Shown here: positions 46,759 to 56,673 of the stretch, in pieces
Numbering within the stretch: position 1 is the stretch's first letter
How the letters are laid out: each line of letters opens with the position of its first letter
Assembly: GCF_003364295.1 (NCBI RefSeq)
Contig: NZ_NXLO01000004.1
Span: 62,001 to 126,000, forward strand
DNA: 64,000 bases
Reading direction: 5' to 3'
Origin: Helicobacter sp. MIT 99-5507
GTDB lineage: Bacteria; Campylobacterota; Campylobacteria; Campylobacterales; Helicobacteraceae
The notes under the pieces: generated by a model
Databases searched by the model: none
Told to the model about the DNA's origin: nothing
Seen by the model: the letters and a program-made list of their open reading frames with translations, nothing else
Made by a program: the position numbers and the translations under genes

Positions 46759-46782
46759 TTGCCTAGCAAGAGGCAAGTTTTT
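46759..46782 (+). terminator. Rho-independent-like terminator downstream of aspS
   Basis: The stem TTGCCT (46759-46764) / AGGCAA (46771-46776) has a six-base loop and is followed by GTTTTT. It is about 100 bases after aspS and just past the minus-strand DUF5989 stop. In the minus direction it would also follow DUF5989, so it may serve both units. Confidence 0.55.
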
Positions 46783-46789
46783 CTAAATT

Positions 46790-46939
46790 TTAAAAAATCG
46801 TATAAATAAATGGTGCTACTGCACTGCCTTGAGCTAGCACGATAAGCGCACCAAGAAAAAGCATGACTAATATAAGTGGAAATAACCAAAATTTCTTTCT
46901 TGCGCGTAAAAAACGCCAAAGCTCTTTAATAAGATTCAT
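46790..46939 (-). CDS. DUF5989 (SxtK-like) small membrane protein
   Basis: A 49-residue protein found by reading the minus strand. It starts MNLIKELWRFLRARKKFW, has one hydrophobic helix (about 19-36) and ends in AQGSAVAPFIYTIF. These are the marks of the DUF5989 family, which travels with SxtJ-like proteins and NodU-type carbamoyltransferases; SxtK of saxitoxin clusters is a relative. GGAG lies 8 bases before ATG 46939. It is the last gene of the carbamoyltransferase cassette. A competing frame over 46659-46919 is a shadow. The function is unknown. Confidence 0.85.
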   Translation of the reverse strand: MNLIKELWRFLRARKKFWLFPLILVMLFLGALIVLAQGSAVAPFIYTIF

Positions 46940-46976
46940 AAACTTACTCCTTTTTTATTGATTGCAAAATAATTTA

Positions 46977-47405
46977 TTAGAATTGCTCTTTCATTGAGTG
47001 CATTTTCTCTCTTCTTTCGATAAAATAACTCCTTTTATCGCGTTCAAATTGCTGAGTTAGGCAGTCTCGTCCAACAATACGAAAGATAATTGCAATTGGT
47101 GTAAAAATCCCAAAAAATAGCACAAATAAGATTGTGCGTGAAATGCAAAATCCCATAATCTCACCAAAAATAAGCCATATACGATATATAGGGCGAAGTG
47201 CTGTAGGGTAGGGTAAGCAAGCTATGCAAAATGCACATATCACAAGAAGCCAAAGACGCATTTGAACACCATTTAGCAATGGAGTAAGTGCAAAAATAAG
47301 GCATATAATAGACCAGATTCCTAAAAAGATGCGTAAATCTTTTGTGCTGATATTTTTGTTTAAAATTTGTGCAAAGTGTCTTTGCAGGGCTTTTAGTGTA
47401 TTCAT
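46977..47405 (-). CDS. SxtJ-family membrane protein
   Basis: A 142-residue protein with two to three hydrophobic segments (about 28-65, with a break, and 82-112) and a charged C-terminus ending in MHSMKEQF. The YRIWLIFGEIMGF and FTPIAIIFRIVGRDCL stretches match the SxtJ family as I know it. SxtJ proteins occur beside DUF5989 and carbamoyltransferases in sugar and natural-product clusters. No activity is established. Its start overlaps the SGNH gene by 4 bases, so translation is coupled. Confidence 0.82.
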   Translation of the reverse strand: MNTLKALQRHFAQILNKNISTKDLRIFLGIWSIICLIFALTPLLNGVQMRLWLLVICAFCIACLPYPTALRPIYRIWLIFGEIMGFCISRTILFVLFFGIFTPIAIIFRIVGRDCLTQQFERDKRSYFIERREKMHSMKEQF

Positions 47406-48652
47406 TTTGTAATCCTAGAATCTAAAATAATAGGATTTGCATTAGATTCTATAAATTGTGCAAGTTTTTTAGCAAGAAGATTATTCATAAGCATATTTGG
47501 GTGCAAATCACAACGATGAATAGCATATTTAAGGCGATTTCTTGCAAAATCATCTATCATATGACTTGCAAAAAAATAAGGAAAATCTTGATTTGCAAGC
47601 CATTCTTTAATGGCTTTTTCATCTTGCAACTCATTCTTATCGCTTAGATTATGTGAATCTATAAGGACAAAGTGCAATCGCGTGCCAAATTGCTCTTGCA
47701 GTGTTTTATCTATTTCATTTAAAATCCCAAAATATAAGTCATTGTAAGTTTTATTAGGCTTATAGCGAGGTTGTAGATATACAAAGAAATAACTTTTTTT
47801 GAGTTGATGAAAAATTTTATTTTTGATTTTTATCCAAGAATTTTTTTCTTTGTTTATCCATTCAATCCTTCCATCACTAAGCTTAAATCTAGGAGCATAT
47901 GAATCCTCCCAAGGACTAATCCCATTTGCACGTTCTATATGTTGAGGAAGACTCTCATAAAAAGCTATTATTTCTATGCAATCTTTTGTTTGTTCTTGTA
48001 CTATGCCATTTTTTAACAATGCAAGGGCTTGATGAGGTCCATATCCATGAAATCCAAGATTTATAATCTTATAGGAATAATTAAGATATCTATTGATATA
48101 GTATCCAAGCGTTTCATCGCCTTGCACGCCTTCACCAATAGTAAAACTATCTCCAAAAAGCACTATACATTTTTTAGAAGCAAGATTAGAATCTGGAGTT
48201 TTTCGATAACCATTTTCCCCGCTTTCATATATCACATCATAAATTACTTCATCTCCATTCATTCTTTTTGAAGAGGCTTTTATATTTGGGTTTGCTTTGT
48301 AGCCTGTAGTGGAATCTTGTGTCATATAATCAGTATTATAATTTCCTAAGGATTGTATTTGGCATTTATTTGTGCTTTGTGGTTTATATAAATATCCCCA
48401 AATCTCGCCTATACATAGACACAATGGAATAATGCTTATATATACAAAGAAAAGTTTATATTTTTTTGTATGCAATAGCGCAAAGATGATTACTCCAAAC
48501 AAACAAAGTTCAATCCAAAAATAAGGTATTATAGAAAAACCATAATCACGCATAAATACACCATCAAGTTTAAGCAATATCGCACTTAATGGCATAAGCG
48601 CGATAAAATAAAATATTGGCTTACATACAAGCGATCTAAGTGATATATTCAT
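47402..48652 (-). CDS. Membrane-anchored SGNH/GDSL hydrolase or acyltransferase-like protein
   Basis: A 416-residue protein with three N-terminal membrane helices (about 10-90) and a soluble SGNH domain. Block I is LFGDSFTIGEG with the Ser nucleophile (near 166), block II/III includes LGFHGYGPHQA, and block V is RCDLHPN with the Asp and His of the catalytic set. Such proteins remove or transfer acyl groups on polysaccharides. It lies between the carbamoyltransferase and SxtJ, and shares their strand and operon. A role in surface glycan modification is inferred. Confidence 0.85.
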   Translation of the reverse strand: MNISLRSLVCKPIFYFIALMPLSAILLKLDGVFMRDYGFSIIPYFWIELCLFGVIIFALLHTKKYKLFFVYISIIPLCLCIGEIWGYLYKPQSTNKCQIQSLGNYNTDYMTQDSTTGYKANPNIKASSKRMNGDEVIYDVIYESGENGYRKTPDSNLASKKCIVLFGDSFTIGEGVQGDETLGYYINRYLNYSYKIINLGFHGYGPHQALALLKNGIVQEQTKDCIEIIAFYESLPQHIERANGISPWEDSYAPRFKLSDGRIEWINKEKNSWIKIKNKIFHQLKKSYFFVYLQPRYKPNKTYNDLYFGILNEIDKTLQEQFGTRLHFVLIDSHNLSDKNELQDEKAIKEWLANQDFPYFFASHMIDDFARNRLKYAIHRCDLHPNMLMNNLLAKKLAQFIESNANPIILDSRITK

Positions 48653-48735
48653 TATTGCTCCTTTTAAAATTTATATTTGCATAGAATCTAAAAGTAACTC
48701 TAATAGCCTTTGTAGCTATTTTTAAGAATCTATCT

Positions 48736-50887
48736 TTAGTCAAGCTCATAGGATTCTTTTAAATCTTTGTATTTATACATATTTTCCTTACTTTGCTTTT
48801 CCTTATAAAGCACGAAATCTTCAATAACAAGCATATCCATTTCACAGCCCATAAAACATGCAAAGCTATGTTCTGGCGTGCAAACGATAGGCTCTCCTCG
48901 GACATTAAAACTAGTATTTACAAGCACAGGGCAATTTGTAAGCTTATAAAACTCATTTAAAAGTGCGTAATAGCGAGGATTTGTCTCTTTATGCACACTT
49001 TGAATCCGTGCTGAATAATCTACATGCGTAACGCTTGGAATCTCACTACGAATGCAATTTAGCTTATCAATCCCAAATAATTTTTCTTCTGTTTTACTTA
49101 TTTTTTTACGCTTAGATTCTGCTATAGGTGCGACAAGCAACATATATGGTGATGCACAATCAATCTCAAAATATTCACTTATATGTTCAAATAATACACT
49201 TGGAGCAAAGGGACGAAAGGATTCTCGGTATTTAATCTTAAGATTCATTTGTTTTTGCATAGTGGTATTGCGCGCATCACCAAGAATTGAACGTGCCCCT
49301 AAAGCACGAGGACCAAATTCACTTCTACCTTGATGCCAGCCTATCACTTTTCCTTCACTCAAAGCATTTGCAGTAAGCTCAATCACTTTTGAAAATGGTA
49401 GATATTCATAAACTGCACCAAGAGAATCTAATATAGCTTTAACTTCAGTATTACTAAAAGATAGCCCTAGATACGCACCTTGCATAGAATCTTTTAGCAT
49501 AGTAAGTGGATCTGTAGGCAATGCAGCAATATGGGATAAATTACTATGTATTGCTTTTGTTTTATAATGCACATTTAATTGTATATTTGTAGAATCTTTC
49601 TTATTATAAACCTTAGAATTTTGTTGTGTTGCAGGAGATTTATTGGTAGAGTTAAGAAACTTTTCTTTAGATTCTATATATGTTTGCTCTTTTAAAAATT
49701 CATAATAAAACCCAAGAGCACAACCTATCGCACTTCCTGCATCACCACTTGCAGGTTGTATCCAAAGCCCCTCAAGTATGCCTTCATTTTTAAGATTCTT
49801 ATATATTTTTCCATTTCCTACGCAATTTAGTGCAACACCGCCACTAAGACATAGATTCTTAGAATTTGCAATCTTTAATGCTGTGCAAGACAATAAAAGC
49901 ATCACCTCTTCAGTTACAGCCTGAATAGAGGCAGCTAAGTCCATATGCTCTTGTGTTAGCATGCTTTCGCTATTTCGTTTTAAGTGCAAGAATAATGAAT
50001 CAAATCTTGCATTTGTCATTTTTAACCCATAAGTGTAGGAAAAATACTTCATATTTAATCTAAAACTTCCATCGGGTTTTATATCTATTAGTTCTTGCTT
50101 GATTAACTCTTTATATTTTGGTGTGCCATATGGTGCTAATCCCATGACTTTGTATTCACCAGAATTCACCTTAAAGCCTGTATAATATGTAAATGCAGAA
50201 TATAAAAGCCCTAAAGAATGTGGAAAATGAAGCTCTTGTAAAATTTCTATATTTTTGTCTTCACCCTTGGCGATACTTGTTGTGCTCCATTCACCCACGC
50301 CATCAATCGTAAGAATGGCAGATTCTGTAAATGGGCTTGGATAAAATGCTCCGCTTGCATGGCTAAAATGGTGTTCGCTAAAACGTAAGCGCTCAATTAC
50401 TTTTTTCTTAAAAGCCTTTATTTCATTTTTGCTTTTGTGTGGATAAATTGTAGCATATACTGCACTTAGCTCATTTGCAAGTGTTTCTTTTAAAAATAGC
50501 TTTTCTTTAAGCCACACTGGAATAGCTTTAATAAAGCTAGCAAATCCTCTTGGTGCAGTTGTTAGGTAAGTCTCAAGTAATCGCTCAAATTTTAAAAATG
50601 GCTTATCATAGAAAACAAAATAATCAATAGAATCTAAAGAAAAAGTAGAATCTAAAAAATTAGATTCTACTAAGCCATTATTAGAGGCTGTTTCTACCCC
50701 CCCCCATTATCGTCTTTTTATTTAAAGCCAAAAAATTAAGTGCAGAAATTAAAGCAAGCTTTGGAAAAGATTCATCGCCTTTTTTGCGAGAGAGACGCTC
50801 TTCTTGGAGTGCAAAAAGTATCTTATCATCGTGTAATACGCATATTGCGCTATCATGGTAGTAAGCAGAGATCCCTAAAATATACAT
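48736..50887 (-). CDS. NodU-type carbamoyltransferase, phase-variable and currently OFF (frameshift at a G9 tract)
   Basis: The N-terminal part (start ATG 50887, MYILGISAYYHDSAICVL) runs into nine Gs and stops a few codons later. The next frame continues with YFVFYDKPFLKFERLLETYL, SEHHFSHASGAFYPSPF, GRSEFGPRALGARSILGD and NTSFNVRGEPIV, the carbamoyltransferase core and the C-terminal Carbam_trans_C block. I read across the tract: with 8 Gs the frame is open to 48736 and encodes about 716 residues. The family moves carbamoyl from carbamoyl phosphate to a sugar or other hydroxyl. A Ser/Asn/Lys-rich insert (about 430-480) makes it longer than usual. Confidence 0.88.
50697..50705 (-). repeat. G9 homopolymer (contingency tract) in the carbamoyltransferase
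   Basis: Nine Cs on the plus strand, about 61 codons after the start. The current count gives a stop after ...MGGGRNSL; 8 Gs would join the two frames. Replication slippage here should switch the whole protein on or off, and may have polar effects on the genes after it. Confidence 0.9.
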
Positions 50888-50963
50888 ACATAGCCTTGAA
50901 ATAAGAGTAAGTAAAGCTACAATCATACAGAAAATTTGAGATTTTAGCAATAAAGTTTTTTGT

Positions 50964-51573
50964 GATATTGGTATGGTTTAATATTTAAAATAATATATCA
51001 GTCCTTTTATGCTTAAAATATGCCTACAATCAAAGCGCTAAAATAGATGGTATCACACCAAATATAGAAAATATAAACAACAAAAGCTATAAAATCTCAC
51101 GTCCATTTAATATCATAACAAAAGATACAAACCCGCTTATAGAAGATTTCTTGAGTTATTCTATCAGTGCAAAAGAAGTGATTGAGAAAGCCGGCTATAT
51201 CGCTACAAAAAGCACAAAATTTAGCTCTAAAAAAAGCGGAAAGATAGTCATTGCTGGTTCAAGCTCTATAACACCGCTAATGGAAAAGCTCGTAGAATCT
51301 TATAAGAATATAAACCCAAATGTAAGCATAGAAATCCAACAATCTGATTCTACAACAGGTATAAACTCCGTGCTTGAAGGGATAGCAGATATTGGTATGG
51401 TTTCAAGAGAACTTAAGAGTGCAGAGATTAACAAGGGTATAAAAGTGCAAGTGCTAGCTATCGATGGGCTTGCTGTGATAGTAAATAAAGCAAATACGAT
51501 AGATAATCTCTCAAAAGATGCAATAAAAGCAATATATACAGGTGAGATAACTAACTGGGATAAGTTAAAGTAA
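50964..51573 (+). pseudogene. pstS: Remnant of pstS-like phosphate-binding protein (tandem PBP domains)
   Basis: An open stretch of about 190 codons without a valid start encodes the end of one periplasmic phosphate-binding domain (AKIDGITPNIEN, SRPFNIITKD) joined to the first half of a second (IVIAGSSSITPLMEKL, SDSTTGINSVLEG, DIGMVSREL, YTGEITNWDKLK), then a stop. A 16-base match to the DIGMV coding site of domain two occurs at 50964-50979, the likely scar of a deletion in domain one. Both ends of the intact gene are missing. The original would have carried two PBP domains. Confidence 0.85.
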
Positions 51574-51668
51574 GCTATTAAAGAAATAAAGGGTTTTTTA
51601 GATTCTTAGGTGGATATTTTGTTTTATTTTAAAAATTTTTATACAAGATACGCTTTTAAAGGAATATG

Positions 51669-52455
51669 ATGAAAGAAACTATTTTTAAGGCTCTTTTTGC
51701 ACTTTGTGGGCTTATCTCAATTTTTGCAGTAGGTATGATTTGCCTTTTTCTTTTTACAAATGCAATCCCTACAATTGCACAAATTGGTTTTTTTGATTTT
51801 ATATTTGGGAGTGAGTGGTATCCTGAGGAGGAAATCTTTGGGATATTGCCAATGATTGTAGGCAGTCTGTATGTCACAGCACTTAGTATTATTTTTTGGG
51901 GTAAGCATTGGGATTTTTTGTGCGGTATTTCTCTCACAATTTTGTCCGCAGAAACTTAAATATTTTATTTTGCCTGCAGTTGAGTTACTAGGTGCGATTC
52001 CTTCGGTTGTATATGGATTTTTTGGACTTGTAGTAATTGTGCCTTTTATTGCTACAAGCTTTGATACTTCTGGTAAAAGCGTGCTTGCGGCCTCACTTGT
52101 GCTAAGTATTATGATTTTGCCAACAATTATTCTTGTATCAAAAGCCTCACTTGATAATGTGCCTAAAGCATATCTTGAGGGTGCACTCGCACTTGGAGCT
52201 AGCAAGGAGAGAGCAGTATTTTTTGCACTACTTCCTGCAGCAAAGTCTGGAATCTTAGCAATTGTTATTTTAGGTGCAGGAAGGGCTATTGGTGAGGCAA
52301 TGTCGGTAATTATGGTAGCTGGTAATCAAGTGCAAATCCCAAGCTCAATCTTAGATGGTGTGCGAACACTTACAACAAATATAGTCGTAGAAATGGGTTA
52401 TGCACAGGGTTTGCAAAGAGAAGTGCTTATCGCAAATACAGTAGTGCTTTTTACT
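51669..52455 (+). pseudogene. pstC: Decayed pstC phosphate permease
   Basis: Reads as PstC from MKETIFKALFALCGLISIFA, through GSEWYPEEEIFGILPMIVGS, with a frameshift at the T run about 51893-51898, then ...GVSIGIFCAVFLSQF, AIPSVVYGFFGLVVIVPF and LEGALALGASKERA in the next frame. It ends at LQREVLIANTVVLF, where the sequence passes in frame into a PstA start (about 52456), so the end of pstC and the beginning of pstA are gone. The transporter component cannot be made as an intact protein. Confidence 0.85.
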
Positions 52456-53020
52456 ATGCCTCTTGGAATCTTTGGTGCTATTTTTCTTGTAGAATATGCT
52501 AATAAAAAAGCAAGATTCTAAGTCTTATTTCAATTGCAAGTGAAACACTTGTAGGGATTCCTCAATTGTTTATGGGCTTTTTGGATATTTGGCATTTGTA
52601 ATTTATTTTTGGGTTAAAAACAAGCTTTTTAGCAGGTGTGCTTACACTAAGCATTATGATTTTGCCACTAATTTTGCGTTCAAGTCAAGAGGCATTAATC
52701 GCTGTGCCTATGAGTTTTAGGGAAGGAAGTTTTGCACTTGGTGCTGGTAAGTTGCAAACAATCTTTGCTATTATCTTACCTGCAGCAACACCAGGGATTT
52801 TAGCAGGAATGATTTTAAGTATTGGCAAAATCGTAGGAGAATCTGCTGCACTTCTTTATACTTCTGGTTCTGTAGCACAGATCGCTGGACTTTTAGAATC
52901 TGGACGCACATTGTCTGTGCATATGTATGCACTCTCAAGTGAAGGATTGCATATAAATCAAGCCTATGCTACCGCCTGTGACTTTCAAACTTTATTGCCA
53001 AAAAGCTAACAAAACAATAA
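52456..53020 (+). pseudogene. pstA: Decayed pstA phosphate permease
   Basis: PstA-like sequence begins with PLGIFGAIFLVEYANKKARF fused to PstC. It stops at 52519-52521, resumes in another frame (SLISIASETLVGIP), breaks again at the T run near 52580-52590, and is then open from about 52620 (VLTLSIMILPLILRSSQEAL, FREGSFALGAGKLQTI, SGSVAQIAGLLESGRTL). A last frameshift near 52970 precedes IAKKLTKQ and the stop at 53018-53020. At least three frame breaks are visible. Confidence 0.85.
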
Positions 53021-53040
53021 ACAAAAACAAAGGAGTAGCT

Positions 53041-53740
53041 ATGACAAAAAAACAATCTTGCTTTAGCATTAAAGATTTCAACCTTTTTTATGGTGATTTT
53101 CACGCACTAAAAAATATAAATATGGAGATAACAAGTAGTGAGGTTACTGCATTTATTGGTCCTAGTGGGTGCGGAAAAAGCACATTTATAAAAAGTCTTA
53201 ATCGTATGAATGATTTGGTTGATTAATGTCATTTAAAGGGTAAGATTCTATTTTTTTGGGGATAATATTTATAAAAAATATGATGTAAATAGCTTGCGTA
53301 AAAAAGTAGGTATGGTATTTCAAAAGCCAAATCCATTTTCAATGAGTATTTATGATAATACCACTTTTGGTCACAAAACTCATGGCGTGCGGGGTAAAGA
53401 AAAGCTAGATTCTATTGTGGAGGAGAGCTTAAGAGATGTTGGGTTGTGGAAAGATTTAAAAGATAAGCTAAAACAAAATGCACTAAATCTTAGCGGCGGA
53501 CAACAACAAAGACTTTGTATTGCAAGATGTATTGCAATCAATCCTGATGTGATATTGATGGATGAACCCACCTCTGCATTTGATCCAATCTCTACACTAA
53601 AAATCGAGGAACTTATTTTTAAACTAAAAAAGAACTACACAATAATAATTGTTACACATAATATGCAACAAGCCCATAGAATCTCTGATAAGACAGCATT
53701 TTTTTTTACTTGGTGAAATGATAGAATTTGATAGCACTCA
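53041..53740 (+). pseudogene. pstB: Decayed pstB phosphate transport ATPase
   Basis: The start region is intact: AAAGGAG, ATG 53041 and a Walker [15 protein letters not shown]. An in-frame TAA at 53224-53226 interrupts it, and a T7 run near 53252-53258 shifts frame. The second part keeps [35 protein letters not shown], the Walker [13 protein letters not shown] and the THNMQQ H-loop, then a long T run (about 53699-53707) shifts frame again. It ends at about EMIEFDST, where the response regulator fragment begins; the last residues of PstB are missing. Confidence 0.88.
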
Positions 53741-54231
53741 AGTCTCAAAATATAGAGGCACAAGGATTCTCATGTGTAGAGGACTTTCAAGATACACTCA
53801 AAAATACAATACCAAAGATTGTAATCTTAGATATCATGCTTCCAAATACCAATGGCTTTGAGGTATTACGTCTGCTTAAACAAGATTTAAAGACAAAGAA
53901 CATTTCAATGCTTTTACTTACAGCACTAAATAGCGAGGTGGATAAAGTAAAAGGTTTGGATCTTGGTGCAGATGACTATATCACTAAACCATTTGGTGTA
54001 ATGGAGCTTTTTAGCGCGTGTGCGCGTAATGCTAAGACGCAGTGAGCAAAACAAGCAAGAAATAATGCTTGATGGGCTAAAATTCTCTCATATAAGGCAT
54101 GAGATATATCTTGATGGACAGGAAATAAAACTTACATTAAAAGAATTTGAGTTGATAGGTTGCGTCAAAAGCTAGGTATTTGTGGAAAAAGAATAGAGAC
54201 AATCCATGGTGTTGGATATAAACTCAAATGC
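53735..54231 (+). pseudogene. Remnant of a PhoB-like OmpR-family response regulator
   Basis: A receiver fragment without its first acidic residues follows the pstB fragment directly (ALKSQNIEAQGF), then VILDIMLPNTNGFEVLRLL, LGADDYITKPFG. A frameshift near 54015-54030 leads to SHIRHEIYLDGQEIKLTLKE, and after an internal deletion the last piece of a winged helix, RLRQKLGICGKRIETIHGVG, ends at 54231. It is placed as a phosphate regulator only by its position after pstB. Confidence 0.8.
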
Positions 54232-54313
54232 TAAAATCACATTATCTTTAGAGCAATTATTTTATTGACTAGTGTTTGCAATAATAATTTAAAGATTCTT
54301 AATAAGGAAATTT

Positions 54314-55962
54314 ATGACTAAAAAAATATTTTTTGCGATTTTTGCTACCTCCATGTTTATGCTTATACTCTCAAATGTATTTCTCTTTTTTTATTCAAGT
54401 CCTCACTGCAAAGTCAAGCTTTTGAAGGGCTAAAATATCAAGCACAAGCCATTGAGCCACTCATCCCACTAATTCTTGAAAAAAATTACTCTAAATCCCA
54501 CACCTTATTGCTTTAGCCTTATTGATAAGAATGGCGAGGTATTATATGATAGTCAGATGAGAGATTTGGCAAATCATAAAGATAGGCAGGAAGTTCAAGA
54601 TGCCATTATGTATGGTGTAGGGCAGAGTGTGCGGCATTCAAATACATTAGAAGATGATATGCTTTATTTTGCACTTACAAGCACACAAAATCCAAATCTC
54701 ATCTTGCGTCTAAGTCAAAGCACAAGTAATGTTCGCGCTATTTTTTTAGCATTTATACCCTATTTTTTATTAGAGATTGTGCTTGCGGGCTTTGTATGTT
54801 ATTTTATTGCACGATTTTTGACAAATTCTATTATTAAACCATTACTTAAATTTGATGTCGCAAATATAAAGCAAAATCCACCTTATAAGGAATTATCTCC
54901 ATTTGTAGAGATGATAAAGCATAAGCATAAACTCCTTAAAACCAAATTTCAAGGGCTTAAAAAAAGCAACATCAAATGCTTGTGCTAACACAAAATATGC
55001 GCGATGGGCTAATGTTGCTAAATAAAAATGGCAAGATTCTGTTAAATAATACCTATATGAAACATTATTGTAAGCAAAGTGAGCATATCTCAAACCTCAA
55101 ATCACCACTTTCTATACTTACACAAGACTTAGCATTGTATAAAAAGAGCAAAAAGCAAAACCAAAGCACACATCAAATTACACTAGATGATAAAGAGCAT
55201 GAACTCCAAGTCGCACCAATCTATGCTAAGGGCAAGTTTCGCGGTCTTATTGTGATTTTACGCGATATAAGTGTGTTATATGTGGCACAAAAAATGCGTA
55301 AATAATTTAGTGCTAATGTAACCCATGAGCTAAAAACTCCACTTACGGCGATTTTAGCTAGTGCAGAAATGTTACAAAATAATCTAATAGCACATAGTGA
55401 TATTCCAGAGTTTGCTAGTAAAATCACCCAAGAAGCAACAAGACTTTTAGATATGATAAATGAGGATTTTAAAACTTTCCTTACTTGATGAAGCACAGCC
55501 GCTAGAACCTTTTGTTATGCTTGATTTAGAGCCATTGATGAGATCTGTGCTTGCGCGTCTTTAGGTGCTTGCTAAAAAGAATTCTATTAGATTATATAGT
55601 GATCTTTTAAGTTGCTATGTGTATGGAGATAAAAAGCTACTTGAAGATTGTATTTATAATCTCTGCGATAATGCAATCAAATATAATAAGCCAAAAGGTA
55701 GTGTTCATGTAAGTATGCATAAAAATGAACATAGTGTAATTTTAAGTGTGCAGGATACTGGCATAGGGATACCAAAAGATTCTAAAGATAGAGTATTTGA
55801 ACGTTTTATTGTGTGGATAAAAGCCGAAGTAAAGCCCTTGGTGGCACAGGACTAGGGCTTAGCATTGTAAAATCAATTGCAAAGGTGCATAATGCTAAGC
55901 TACAACTAAAAAGCATCGAAGGCAAGGGCAGTGAATTTAGCTTGATATTTGATTCTATATAA
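54314..55962 (+). pseudogene. Decayed PhoR-like sensor histidine kinase
   Basis: ATG 54314 begins a membrane kinase (MTKKIFFAIFATSMFMLILS) that hits a stop near 54430. Fragments follow in different frames: a sensor with PYFLLEIVLAGFVCYF, a PAS-like part, then an in-frame TAA right before the H-box (MRK-stop-FSANVTHELKTPLTAI), a frameshift near 55480, a TAG just before VLAKKNSI, and a T-run frameshift in the ATP domain before GGTGLGLSIVKS. The gene ends at 55962. The mixture of stop codons and frameshifts argues for true decay rather than only read errors. Confidence 0.85.
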
Positions 55963-55997
55963 TTATTAGCTTGATATTTTTAGAATCTATGATTATT

Positions 55998-56663
55998 TTA
56001 GTATTTAAAGTTATCAATTTGATTTGATTGCCCAAGTAGTATGATTCTGTCATTTTCAAAAAGTGGTGTTTCTTTGGCTGTATCAAAGCTCCACTCCATT
56101 TGATTACTTCGCTTAAAAGCTATTATCTTAATATTGTATTCTTGATTGTTTTGCAGACTTTGAGCAATATCTTTTGGACTTTTACCAACTAAACTTCTAG
56201 TGATTTTAATTTTTGCTATTTTAAGTGAGTGTGAGATGTGCATAGTCTCAATTTCTGGATTGGTGATAAAATTTGCAAGTAGGTGCTGTGCAGCTTCACG
56301 TTCTGGATATATTACCTTGCTTGCACCAAGTTTTGATAGAATCTTGCCATGTGTGGGAGTTATAGCTTTGGCTATGATATTTTTGACACCTATTTCTTTT
56401 AATGCCATTAGTGTTAGAATGCTAGATTCTATATTTTCACCAATACTTATAATTACAAAGTCAAGATTGCTAAAACCTGCCTCTTTTAGTGCTAATATAT
56501 CTGAAGAATCTAATATAAATACACTATTGCTAAGATCAGCGATTTCTCTTACTGCAGCCTCATTCTTATCAGCAATAATGACTTTTTTGCCTTGTTTTAG
56601 TAGCTCTGTAGCTATATGAAAGCCAAATTTCCCAAGTCCTATTACACCATAACTCTCTGCCAT
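55998..56663 (-). CDS. ktrA: KtrA/TrkA-type regulatory subunit of potassium uptake
   Basis: A 221-residue cytoplasmic protein. The N-terminal RCK_N domain has the GLGKFGFHIATELL nucleotide loop and an Asp in VIIADKNE; a C-terminal RCK_C (TrkA_C) domain follows (about 140-221). Such rings gate KtrB in response to ATP/ADP or c-di-AMP. It lies 10 bases after ktrB and is intact, in contrast to the pst genes next to it. Confidence 0.92.
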   Translation of the reverse strand: MAESYGVIGLGKFGFHIATELLKQGKKVIIADKNEAAVREIADLSNSVFILDSSDILALKEAGFSNLDFVIISIGENIESSILTLMALKEIGVKNIIAKAITPTHGKILSKLGASKVIYPEREAAQHLLANFITNPEIETMHISHSLKIAKIKITRSLVGKSPKDIAQSLQNNQEYNIKIIAFKRSNQMEWSFDTAKETPLFENDRIILLGQSNQIDNFKY

Positions 56664-56673
56664 TGCGTCTCCT

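Noticed and set aside
46659-46919. An 86-codon minus-strand open frame just after aspS
   Set aside because: It overlaps the DUF5989 gene in another frame and has no family character; the DUF5989 frame has a good start and ribosome binding site.
50964-55962. Broken pst-phoBR genes as pure sequencing error
   Set aside because: Besides T-run shifts there are in-frame stop codons, internal deletions and a gene fusion, and neighbouring genes are intact; error may still explain single breaks.
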